Position numbers and translations under genes: made by a program
DNA from: Strongylocentrotus purpuratus
Lineage: Eukaryota > Echinodermata > Echinoidea > Camarodonta > Strongylocentrotidae
NCBI RefSeq assembly: GCF_000002235.5
Contig: NW_022145601.1
Coordinates: 25,896,348 to 25,960,347 of the forward strand
DNA length: 64,000 nt
Direction of reading: 5' to 3'
The notes under the pieces: generated by a model
The model's database searches: none
What the model was told of the DNA's origin: nothing
The model's input: only the letters and a program-made list of their open reading frames with translations
In this document: one piece after another, positions 22,111 through 32,422 of the stretch
How the letters are laid out: every line of letters starts with the position of its first letter
Position numbering within the stretch: the stretch's first letter is position 1

Positions 22111-23411
22111 TCACTTTTTTTTAACGCATTACTGGAGCTTGACTTGATGACGTAGCAAATGAAGAGATAAGTTTTCCCAGTGTTTAAAGTGGAGTATATG
22201 TTGAGTGATTGGATTTATAAAGAAAATATTCAGAAAAATTATTGAAGAATTGATTATGTATTACTAAAAGAATATTTTTGTATTGTGAGATTTTTTTAAT
22301 CATGAAAATTATCAAAAAATCAACTTGATCTTGGTGAAAACCAAGCATAGTGAAAAGAAATACACACATATATGTTTTGTAAGGCGTAACATGTACATGC
22401 AGAATCTAAATTTGGTCAAAAATTATTTCATATTTGAAATACAATGGCATTTTAAGAACAAAACTTTTCATGAAACATCATGTCGCTTGTCTGATATGAC
22501 TGTATTTCACTTTGGAATAAATTGAATGATAAAATCCACACATTATTTTCTGTTAAACTTCAGTGCCTTGAACTGGCCTAATTGTGCCTTTTCTTGCCCA
22601 TTCTCTACTCTTTACCTACTATCAATTCAATTTAGATTTATAATACTTATATAATACATACTTAAGATTATTTCTTTTCATGAAATGTTCTGTTTAAAAC
22701 ATGTTTGAAAGGGGAGGGGGGGGTTGCAATAATCAAGCTGTTTTGCTGCCTAAGCATTAGTGTCGTTTAAATAAATAATGATCCTTTTCAAAGATATACA
22801 TGTACAGGTAATACAGTAATATATTCACTGTTCTCTTTATATCTCATTACTAGAGTTCTGCCTGATCATTTTGGCGTGTGTGGGTGTGGGTGTGCGTTTG
22901 TGCATGTACATGATAAAGAAAGGCTGGCATTGATGTTCATTGGGTAATGCAACTGTCCTTTCTTTACAGTAAACAACAAAATTATTCATACCCTTGTCAA
23001 GTTTTTTATTTTTTCAAGTGTGTGAAAAATTGATTTGCCCCTATTTCTTGAGAATGTGACATGGTAAAGCTTTCATCTAAAAAGTATTCAACAAAGGGCC
23101 TAAGTCAACCAGTCAACCTTTCATTCTTGAGTTATGAAAAACACAAAAAACATCAAATTTATGAAGGGTATGAATAATTTAGATGTTAAATATATTTATT
23201 AATTCCTTTTTAAGTTTTAGAATGGTTTCGAGTTTGAAAAGTGTGGTAAAATGAGACAAGTATGTAGCATAAACTTGTTTTTGCTGAAACAGGTAGTCGT
23301 CCCTCTTCCCTACTCCACCCCCCCCCCTTCTTATCCTTTTGTCAGGCGTATGCACCATCTGTCCCATACACAAACATAATACACACCCACACACACGTCT
23401 CTATACTGATA

Positions 23412-23461
<50 letters not shown>

Positions 23462-23818
23462 CACTGGCGCCTCAGTTCAGCAAAGAAACAGTTTTTTGAG
23501 TTTCCTGGTTTATTTTTTCCTAAACAAATTATTTTTGAAGAGGAAGGGGAATTCAATGCTGAAATTGATGACTTATAAGCTATAAAACAGCAACCTTTCT
23601 CTTCTAACTTTGGAGGGGAAAACGGGTGGTCAGAGTTAACCAGCACTATTAGCCCGGACTATTAGCAACGAGGCGCATGAAAAAAAAATTACATACATGA
23701 TGTTCTCTGGGCATACGCGAACATACAGTCTGTTTAATTAGAATAGAAGTTCTGAGAGCTATAATAGAGAGAGAGAGGGAGAGAGAGACAGACAGAGAGA
23801 GACACAGAGAGAGACAGC

Positions 23819-23856
<38 letters not shown>

Positions 23857-24879
23857 CCGACAGAGACAGCGAGAGAGACATGCAGAGACAGAGAGACAGA
23901 ATATACTTTAAGCTTTAGGTGGAAATAAATAGGCGGAACAAGACGGGATGTCGATTATTTGTTAGATCAAGCTGCTGTTGAGAAGAGTATGACTATAGGG
24001 GAACTTGCTTTTCGTGTGTTTTGGTTGTCATATTTATACCTTCTATGTTGTAGGAGGCAATGCACTGTATACAATAAATTGGACGCCGTAGTTGATATTA
24101 TAGTGCGAACTTGTCATAATAGATGAGTGCATGTGGACATCGATAAAGCTGCCATTATGATATCATGAGCTCGCTGATTGAAGTGAAACCATGCCAACGC
24201 CATTATACAACGCCAAAAGTTCAATAAATTCAATTTAATTGACAAACCGTCTGTTGGCCGGGAGCCAGACGGGCATTAACTCAAATAACTGTACAGAGAA
24301 TTAGCGTCCTTCTTGCTCCAAACAGACGAAATGAGCTACTTATCCCCGAAGTTGCATAATTATACATGTATAGTCATTCAGATATTGTTGTTGATTGCGC
24401 CAGCTTGTGTGAAGTAACACGTTAGGTGATGCCGGTGTATAAAATTAATGTGGCGCTTCCATAGAGCTATATAAAAAGACTCTATGGGCGCTTCCCATTT
24501 GATACGCCTCAATTAACTATATCACGTCACGTGACCCTCTACACACGCCAGCGCCATCAACAACATCACACCAAAAGTACTAATCCAAAGACAGGTAATG
24601 TTTGCAAAAATATGTTTCGTTCCGATGAATATTGATTATTATAATATTGATTCTTCTTACTCTACATTATTTTGTATGTTATTTTCATGTGGGGAATACA
24701 ACTTTGTTAAATTCTATTTGCTGTACAGTCCACGACGATGAATAAAATGCGGAAAGCTTGGCTAAAAAATAGATATAGTGCAGCTACGTCCTAATGTAGT
24801 CTTATTTATACATTTTTTACTGCGCACAATACAGCCTGTCAGTTGTAGTCCACTCCTTATAATGTAGGTACTAAGAAAG
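22111..24879. other. Intergenic, microsatellites, no gene seen
   Basis: Contains a poly-C tract and (TC)n at 23412-23459 and a purine-rich GA/GACA satellite at about 23764-23900. The rest is AT-rich sequence in which I find no exon-like block, tRNA or transposon terminus. A frame open over about 80 codons at 23339-23578 is mostly the (TC)n translation. Confidence 0.5.
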
Positions 24880-25330
24880 TGAGACATGGGCCATGACCAA
24901 AAGAGATGAAAAGAGGATAGATGCATTTGAAATGTGGGTGTATCAGCGAATACCAAGGGTTCCGTTGACAGACAGAAGAACAAACCGATGTGTACTGGAC
25001 AGGCTGCATGGATACAGAGATATATATTGCTCATAAGATGGAAGCTGCAGGTTTTTGGCCATGTAGTAATTATAAGGAGATGGTCTTGGAAAGTCTCTAT
25101 GACAGGAACAGTAAAAGCCAGGCGAAGAAGAGGCAGACCTGCTAGTTCCTGGTTGAAAGACATCCACATAATTATGGACAGGGGAAAAGCTGTCAGAGGC
25201 AACGAGTGCATTCAACAACAGCTAGAGAAGGGTGGCGTAAACTTGTGATGGCCTCAGCAGCGCAGCTATTATAGTGCCACTTGACTGACGAAGACTACGT
25301 AGCAATACATTCCGAATTGGTTGAACAATG
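24880..25330 (+). pseudogene. LINE ORF2 C-terminal fragment, frameshifted
   Basis: Conceptual translation moves between frames but keeps the order of a non-LTR retrotransposon ORF2 C-terminus: KRIDAFEMWVYQRI, RVPLTDRRTNR, VLDRLHGYRDIY, then KARRRRGRPASSWLKDI and finally GWRKLVMASAAQ. The RGRP..W..D phrase shortly before the end is typical of such proteins. Multiple frameshifts and stops mean it is dead. Confidence 0.7.
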
Positions 25331-26159
25331 AACAATGCTATTGATTTCATTAATGCTATTGGTTTCTGAATGCGATGTATTAGTTTATTTGCAATGAATG
25401 AAACTGTTTTTCTTCATTTAACAATCGACTGTGACTTTGGTCAAACGATGGTTTTACATGCATTATAATACATCTACTGACTTATGGACACTCGTATATA
25501 CCTTGTAATCATGATTGGCGACGTTTTCCCAATTACTTCACATTTTAAAGTGTATTTTTAATAGGTAAGAGCATCGAGTCTGATACATATATGCCTAGGG
25601 GGAAATTTGAGAGTACCGGTTGGCCAGTTAAGGATAAAACAATCGGATACGTTACATTTCGGCAGTTTTTTACCCTAACTCCTGCTGGTTATTTTACATT
25701 AAAACATTATTATTATTATCATTATTATTATCATTATTTTGGTAGTGGTTGTTATTATTATTATTACACTACTTATCATCATTATTGTCCTTGTTATTAT
25801 AATTGTTATTTTAATACTTTTCTCATTATTGTTGTTATCATTATCATTATTAATATCATATTGTTATTATAATAACTGTCATCACCATCAACATTATAAC
25901 TAAATTAATGAGAGGGATTATACCAAGGATGTTATTAGAGATAGTAGAAAAGATAGTAGAACAAATATGGCGCGAGTTGAATAAGATCACCTGTAGGAAC
26001 TTGATAGCAATGTATTGCCTAATCAATTAAGTGCTAATAGACTGAACGATTTTGTTGTTGTTGTTATTCAGTTGGAAAATTGAACAAGCCTAAAAGTTGT
26101 GGTTTTACTTTGAAACATCCAGAATGTATATAAATTTGAATTTTAAAGTCTTTCGGAAA
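25331..26159. other. Intergenic with (TTA)n-rich tract
   Basis: A degenerate (ATT)n block at about 25705-25885 is the only structure. No gene supported. Confidence 0.5.
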
Positions 26160-27003
26160 GTGATGTTTATGAATTGTTATGCAAATTAGGGAATGGTCAG
26201 TACTCGGAACCTTACATAAATGACTTGCCATACCAACTTTCAACGAAAGTCAGACTCTTCGCCGATGACACTGTTCTGTGCCCTACCATCCAGACACACA
26301 GAGGATGCAGAATTGCTACATCAGGATCTTGGTCAGCTTTGTGGGTGGTCAAGCAAGTGGATGATGGCACTAGATCCAAAGAAATGCCAGGTCATAACTG
26401 TCTCCAGGAAGAAGACATCTGTATTACCTCAATGGAGAAATCTTAGAGTCTGTGTGAGCTGCCAAATACCTTGGCATTACGTACTCTCACTGCTAACCTC
26501 AACTGGACACAGCTTGTATCTGCCACTTGCAAGAAGACAAACAACACCCTAGCCTTTTTTAGAAGGAACCTGCGTGTCAACTCCACTCAGCTCAAAACTA
26601 CTGCATACCAGGCTCTCGTTCGCCCTCTTTTGAGTATGGGAGTGATGTCTGGGATCCTCACACCATCAGATGTGTAAACCAGTTGGAAATGGTCCAAAGA
26701 CGAGCAGCATAATATGTTCTCAACCGCTATCATCATACATCTAGCGTCTCTGACATGCTGATTTAACTTGGATGGACCTCCCTCCAGAAGAGAAGAGAGC
26801 ATCAAGGTCTCACCTTACTGTACAATGTGCACTGCTCTCTGGTTGACTTTGATATCCACCACTACATCCATCCGGCAACAGTCGTAAGAACTACAAGATC
26901 GTCTAGTCCTTACTGTTATCGTGTCATGCAGTCACAGAGCAACATATTCACTCCTTCTTTCCTCGCACTGCTCGACAGTGGAACGCCCTCCCCCTCGAGG
27001 TTC
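26160..27003 (+). pseudogene. LINE reverse transcriptase, C-terminal half (5' part of split LINE)
   Basis: Reverse-transcriptase relic. The catalytic block appears as VRLFADDTVLC near 26250-26280, followed in shifted frames by DLGQLCGWSSKWMMALDPKK, LNWTQLVSATCKKTNNTLAF, TAYQALVRPLL and, at the right end, PRTARQWNALPLEV. The last codons are immediately interrupted at 27003 by the foldback element and resume at 29837. Internal stops and frameshifts show that it was already decaying. The order and motifs fit CR1/L2-like non-LTR elements, though I cannot fix the clade. Confidence 0.85.
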
Positions 27004-27006
27004 GGT

Positions 27007-27236
27007 GTAAAAATGTCAGAGGTAAAAATGTCAGAGGTAAAAATGTCAGAGGTAAAAATGTCAGATGTAAAAATGTCAGAGGTAAAAATGTCAGAGGAAA
27101 AAATGTCAGAGGAAAAAATGTCAGAGGTAAAAATGTCGGAGGTAAAAATGTCAGAGGTAAAAATGTCAGAGGTAAAAATGTCAGAGGTAAAATGTCAGAG
27201 GTAAAAATGTCAGAGGTATAAATGTTAGTGGTATAA
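27007..27236 (+). repeat. 15-bp minisatellite, left arm (about 15 copies)
   Basis: Units of gtaaaaatgtcagag with a frequent gta to gaa variant, and one unit shortened by 1 bp near 27190. Because the unit is a multiple of three, all frames tend to stay open, giving a spurious KMSEV-type repeat peptide. Confidence 0.97.
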
Positions 27237-27544
27237 AATAAAAAACAAAAGCATGTGACAAGTTTGTTATGGTTAAACCCGGGTTATATATTAGGCTTAT
27301 CGAAAAAGAACAGCGAGGGATATTCTGCAGTCGTTATTTCACCGCTGCTTTATTTTCCACTTTCCCAGTTTAAATTTATTTACCTTTCGGCCCCAAATTG
27401 TGACTTTTTGCCCGATTATTGCCGAAGGAAGACGGGAGGGAGGGGGTATTCTTCTTCTGGGGCACGGTGACCCGGCTGCTCTCCCCTTCCTCTTATATGC
27501 TTTGCTATATATCCTTCCGAACAGTGGTCAATGCCTAGGCAGAG

Positions 27545-27893
27545 AAGGCAGACTAATGGGACATGGTTTCTACTCCGAGTTTCGCGCCTTGCAAGCAGTC
27601 ATGAGGCAACTGATAGCATTCTTAAAAGTACATGATTATCCTACAACCTTGGTACAAATACCCCTAAAATGACCTAACTAATAAAATACAATTGGAATTA
27701 CTCATGAGTATTCTTATTATATTGTATTCAGGTATTGTAGTCTTATTGTATTGTATAGCTCTTATTTTGAGCGTATTTGTACCAAGGTTGTAGAGGAATC
27801 ATGTACTTTGACGAATGCTATCAGTTGTCTGATGATCGCTTGTAAGGCGTGAAACTCGGAGTAGCAACCATGCATGTCCCATTAGTCTGCCTT
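27545..27893. repeat. Nested hairpin inside the foldback element, arms about 117-121 bp
   Basis: The arms 27545-27661 and 27773-27893 are inverted copies with few mismatches (outer motif ggcagactaatgggacatg, inner motif ccaaggttgta..gtattt). The loop of about 110 bp is AT-rich. It is probably an independent foldback insertion within the TU-like element. Confidence 0.88.
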
Positions 27894-28443
27894 ATTCAAT
27901 ACTTATATACCGGTATATTATGCTTCTGTATAAGCAAATGGTACTGGTACACTGAGCAAACTTCTGGGGGAAAAGATTTCTAAAATCGAGAAGTTTGGCC
28001 ATGTTTTATAGGCTGAGTTGTCGCTCCATGGTGTAATCATTAAATAAAAAGAAAAGTCAGAACAGCCCACAAAATAGGATCAGATATCTATGAACCTCCC
28101 CCCCCCCCCCCCCCCCCACTTCTCCTTCACTTTTGAAGATTGTTGGACATTTCAACTGCGTGGCAATGACTAGTATTATATGTAATTTCCAATAAATGCA
28201 TATTTCCAACAATTCCACTTTCTTGTGGGCTTGGTATTTTGATACTCTGAAAGTAGGGTCCATGCTGAAAAAAAGCAGAAAGCCATGTTATCAGCGCTAA
28301 CCGCACCATCACATTCCCGAAGTGCGCACGTTGCAATAAAATATTGTCGATTACTATTGCGGTATAAAATAGTCTGGGAAAAAAAATCAATAAGCAGCTT
28401 TGTTACTCCGATACAAAGCAGAAAGCCGCCCATGTTACGTCAA

Positions 28444-28829
28444 TTAAAGAGAAGGTTGAGTTCTGGGGAAAGGTGAACAATAATGTGTGAGCGTTTGTTA
28501 TCATTCTTATTATGCCAGTGTGGAAGAACATCAAAGAAAAGTTATTCCCTGAAAATCTATTTCAAATGACTTCATATCCCAGATATGACAAGTAACGTCT
28601 TTAAAATGAGGCCCGATTTGTATGCCATATGTTTGTGTAGTCCCATATCAATATCTGTCTGTGTACAGTGCTTGTTACTTTACCAAGACTGGGCCAAAAT
28701 TTTATCATTTTAATGACTCCAAAACCTTGCACTTACATGTTTATGCTAGATGATCAACCTTTTCTGATTGCTTCCACACCGTTTCTTTCACAATGCAATC
28801 GCAAGACCAGAACTCAACTTTATTTTTAA
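28444..28829. mobile_element. TTAA-flanked short element, family C (related to B)
   Basis: Ends are TTAAAGAGAAGGTTGAGTTC and cagaactcaactttatttTTAA. The right half matches the family B element (tctgtgtacagtgcttgt, tatgctagatgatcaa, gtttctttcacaatgcaatc). It is nested in the TU-like element. Confidence 0.78.
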
Positions 28830-29546
28830 ATGCCAACCGCACCATCATATTTTAGAGAAGCGCGCGCTTTGCAGAGGTTCGGTTTAAATTACATCGTTAT
28901 TTATAATTGTCGGAGAGTTTAATATGGGGATGAGCTTCTGAATCGAGACGGTCTTTTACTTTTTGGAGCGGGTTTTTAGTTTTCGGAGCGAGTTTTTACT
29001 TTTCGGAGCGACTTCTTGATTTTCTTATTCTTACTCCACTTCCTTTGCCGCCATGAGGTGCTAAAGCTTTAGCAGAGTTCGGGGCGCCAAGCCCTTATAT
29101 GAAACTTTTCGTGATTCCTCGTGATTATGTAACTATTTTGTACTAAATGCACTACTCACTTTAAAACTTGACTTTTGTCAAGAATTTTCATTTCTTCGTT
29201 TGGACTTTGTTCGTCTCTGGAACGTTACACGGGCTATGTTGCAGGCTGCCACCGGCCAAACCGGTCCGTTTCACAAACATTAACACATCAACCAATTCAA
29301 AATATCACAAAATGTTAGACATTCATTATATGCAAGCCTGATCACAACAAAATAAATTTCAAAATCTATTCTCCACATTGTATTATCCTCAGGACATGTA
29401 CGAAATACAACACACAGCCATTTATAAAATTTACATTATGGAAGAAAGGAATATAACAGACTAGCCCATGCAGTAGCAGTACGTCTCGACATTCTGTGTG
29501 ATAAAAGTGCTGAGATATTATGACGGCACACATTTTTTTTGCTTGT

Positions 29547-29820
29547 ACCTCTGACATTTTTACGACTGACATTTCTTCCTCCGACATTTTTACCTCTGAC
29601 ATTTTTTCCTCTGACATTTTTACCTCTGACATTTTTTCCTCTGACATTTTTACCTCTGACATTTTTACCTCTGACATTTTTTCCTCTGACATTTTTACCT
29701 CTGACATTTTTTCCTCTGACATTTTTACCTCTGACATTTTTTCCTCTGACATTTTTACCTCTGACATTTTTACCTCTGACATTTTTTCCTCTGACATTTT
29801 TACCTCTGACATTTTTACCT
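29547..29820 (-). repeat. 15-bp minisatellite, right arm (about 18 copies, inverted)
   Basis: Reverse complement of the left-arm unit: acctctgacattttt with acc to tcc variants. Long frames are open on both strands for the same reason as in the left arm and are not genes. Confidence 0.97.
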
Positions 29821-29828
29821 GGCACCGT

Positions 29829-30030
29829 CCTGGTTCCATCAGTGGAAGCGACAATTAAAGACAGGAGGGAAGTAGATTCCGGCAACCTTTTTCCTTGCTC
29901 TATGTATATAAGCACCTTTCACCTGCACACCCCATCCTGCAACACTATGTCGCCACACACAAACATGCACTACATCTGCAAGAATCTTCAGCAGTAAAGG
30001 AGGCAGATTATCCTGAAGAAGATGAAATGT
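29829..30030 (+). pseudogene. LINE 3' end (continuation of 26160-27003)
   Basis: After the target-duplication remnant the LINE frame resumes with PSVEATIKDRREVDSGNLF at 29837, followed by a C-terminal tail and a stop at 29995. The stretch near 29900-29960 also occurs at 17690-17750, confirming a repeated LINE family. Confidence 0.75.
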
Positions 30031-30179
30031 AAATCATCTTTACATTTTGAATGTAGATTATAAATTGCTTTTTATTGGCGCATCAGTTGTATCTAAACCA
30101 TTGGTTTTGTTATCTAATGCCAGTTTTATTAATGGCTCAGTTCCGTCTGACTGAATAATATCCAAAGTAACACTGATTT

Positions 30180-31199
30180 ATAAGGGTAAGGAGAAAAAAG
30201 ATGACCCAACCAACATTAGACCAATATCTGTAACCTTCATGTAATTAAACTTCTAGAGAAACTCTACTATTATTATTGATTTATCTTCGCTTGAATGAAT
30301 TGATTTATATTGATCAATCAGCTTTCCTACCCGACCATTCAGCCTATACATGTATTCATAGAACTATAGATGATTGGCTGGAATCTTATGATGAAAAAGA
30401 ATTAGTAGCTGCGTGCTTCGTAGATGTTTCCAAATGTTTTGATTCAATTAACCATGAAGTATTTCTTAAGGAACTGCAATATTATGGTATAAAGGATGAA
30501 CTGTTGAAATGGTTTGCTAGTTATTTGATTCAAAGGAGACAAACGGTATACTGTCATGGTATACTTTCGAACTCTAAAACATTATCAAATGGAATACCTC
30601 AAGGGAGTGTCTTAGGACCTATCTTATTTTTACTTGTTTTTAATGCTAAAAGCTCAGTCTTTGCAAACATGTACTTGTAATATGTTTACTGATGATGTAG
30701 TTATATATTCTTCTCATTAGATTATTGATGAATTAAGTATATTGTAACAAAATTATGTTGAGATACAGAGATGATACAGAGTGTCTTAGGACCTATCTTA
30801 TTTTTACTTGTTTTTAATGCTAAAGCTCAGTCTTTGCAAACATGTACTTGTAATATGTTTACTGATGATGTAGTTATATATTCGTCTCATTAGATTATTG
30901 ATGAATTAAGTATATATTGTAACAAAATTATGTTGAATCGATACTGAGATGATACACTCAGAATAACTTAAAAGTTAATGTAGACAATATTACAAATATT
31001 TTTTAAAGTACACGTCATACAATTTAAATATATACATGGATGGAATGAAAATTTAATAGGTTTACGATTTTAAATACTTAGGGGTGGAAGTTGATGATCA
31101 CCTTATTTGAGACATTCGTGTTACGTTAAAGACTAACTCGTAAAGACTAAGAAACTGTTCTCATTACGTAATATGTCCCAATTTTCAGATGTAAAAACC
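30180..31199 (+). pseudogene. LINE reverse transcriptase fragment with internal duplication
   Basis: A 134-codon open stretch (30276-30677) has classic non-LTR reverse-transcriptase blocks: DQSAFLPDHSAYTCI, VAACFVDVSKCFDSINHEVF, WFASYLIQRRQTVY and NGIPQGSVLGPILFLL. Upstream in another frame is a KGKEKKDDPTNIRPIS block. Downstream, 30603-30745 is repeated at about 30777-30925 (direct duplication including the VLGPILFLL codons). A DFKYLGVEVDDH-like block follows near 31060-31100. The element is cut by the family E insertion at 31200. Frameshifts show it is dead. Confidence 0.88.
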
Positions 31200-31735
31200 T
31201 TAAAGATACTATGTCTCTTTTGGAGCCAACATCAAATTATGTAGAACTTTGCAGGAACTATGAATATTTTGTCCTATCTGTGAAATTTAAACATTAGCAG
31301 TGTCCTAGTATTCAAATTATGCAAGGAAACCCGTTTACCTTCTAGACTTCAATGTCAGACACTATTGAATGACTGTCTGACATATTTTTTTTTCTTTAGG
31401 TAATTAACTGCATACATAAAATGAGCTGTAATAGGTACATGAGCTTTTGTCTACATCAATATCCCATTACTTGTAATGGCTAAAATTATACTGATTGAGA
31501 GTTTGGGCAGCACAAAATGTACGACCATTTAGTAAAAGGATCTGAAAATCAGACTATTAATTAGGTGATTGCAATCACTAAAGTCGATTCGACCACTAAT
31601 TGTTATTTTCCCACTTGAAGCTATTTTCAAGCCCTTTCGATTTGAGGGAAGTTCTAGATAAGTATTGTCTTTCAAATGCCGTTGGAATTTAACTTTTTTA
31701 TTTTTTTGGCCTGCAATGGGATATAGTACCTTTAA
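31200..31735 (-). mobile_element. TTAA-flanked short element, family E, copy 1
   Basis: Bounded by TTAAAGATACTATGTCTC and GGGATATAGTACCTTTAA; 536 bp. It is the reverse complement of 50062-50605 over most of its length (for example the caaggaaacccgtttacctt block and the gaagctattttcaagcccttt block). Confidence 0.87.
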
Positions 31736-31929
31736 ACGCAAAGTTGAGTTCTGATAAAGTTTTAAAATAATATGTGAGCTTTTGCAAATTCGTGTTCTGT
31801 CAGTTTGCAAGAGAATCACTGCAGAAGTTTATCCCGAAAAGGATTACGGTCAAAATTCCTTTATAGATTGGAAATTTGACAAGAAATAATTCAACATTTT
31901 GAACGAAACGTCCCTTCTATGTGCAGTGC

Positions 31930-32196
31930 AGGTCTTGTGGATAAGTCAACGAATTGTAGATCACATGGATTGCGATTCGAGTCCCGCAGCACTTATGTCT
32001 TTTGGCAAGACATTTGTCTAAATGTGCCATACTTGAACCATGTGAAGTAGATGGTTACCTATATAGCAGGAATTAATTCCTTTTTTTAAATACTAGAGCG
32101 CCAAAATGGCAGCCATGCTAAGGCCGGGTTGTTAACAACCGTGGAGCGCCAGGAGTGTCCAGTTTGACAGACATGAGCGCTATACAAGAACATATA
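31930..32196 (+). mobile_element. tRNA-derived SINE
   Basis: The head ggtcttgtggataagtcaac resembles an A box region and gattcgagtcccgcagc a B box. It is followed by the body phrase tcttttggcaagacatttgt, shared with the SINE at 12928-13206. A second part near 32110-32190 continues to a gcgctata motif. Divergent but recognisable. Confidence 0.7.
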
Positions 32197-32250
32197 GGCC
32201 CGAATTCACAAAGGAGGTTTGTCGACAAACCTCCGTTGTGAATTCGGGCC
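32197..32250. repeat. 54-bp near-perfect palindrome
   Basis: The arms ggcccgaattcacaa (32197-32211) and ttgtgaattcgggcc (32236-32250) surround a palindromic core aggaggtttgtcgacaaacc. The same outer motif ggcccgaattcacaa occurs alone at about 46338-46352, so it is a transposon terminus, here in a minimal end-to-end form. Confidence 0.85.
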
Positions 32251-32422
32251 ATTATTATTATTTTGATTTTTATTATCATTATTAACAAATAAATTATAGG
32301 GGCCCATGTATGCACAAAGGCCCTTTGATATCATTAATTGGTGGAGTTTTCATAGGTTGACTTGACTTTTTGAAATGTGTGTTTGTTTTAAAACTAGGGG
32401 TCGTGTCGTTAATAAGTGAGAA

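Larger units (their letters stand above)
27004..29828. mobile_element. TU/Foldback-type transposon with 15-bp tandem-repeat inverted ends
   Basis: 2.8-kb element bounded by two inverted arrays of one 15-bp unit (gtaaaaatgtcagag): 27007-27236 and, inverted, 29547-29820. It interrupts a LINE between codons: left side ..WNALPLEV, right side PSVEATIKDRREVD, which join in frame if 27004-29836 is removed. Candidate 8-bp target duplication, imperfect: cgaggttc (26996-27003) versus cctggttc (29829-29836). The outermost ends may extend slightly beyond the arrays (ggtg on the left, ggtgcc inverted on the right). The interior holds other nested repeats but no transposase-like frame, so it is non-autonomous. 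The architecture recalls sea-urchin TU and Drosophila Foldback elements as I remember them; identity to a named family is inferred, not tested. Confidence 0.85.

Noticed and set aside
26827..27204. 125-codon frame ending in KMSEV repeats
   Set aside because: It runs from the LINE C-terminus into the left 15-bp array; the fusion is accidental.
27007..29820. CRISPR-like array
   Set aside because: The 15-bp units are contiguous with no spacers, and the context is eukaryotic.
29366..29997. Long open frames on both strands (for example KMSEE, NVRGK, SDIFS and LTFLP repeat peptides)
   Set aside because: They are translations of the 15-bp minisatellite; a unit length divisible by three keeps every frame open. 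No domain or splice context.
31930..32000. Possible tRNA gene on the plus strand
   Set aside because: Only box-like motifs remain; no cloverleaf can be closed, and it is followed by SINE body sequence.
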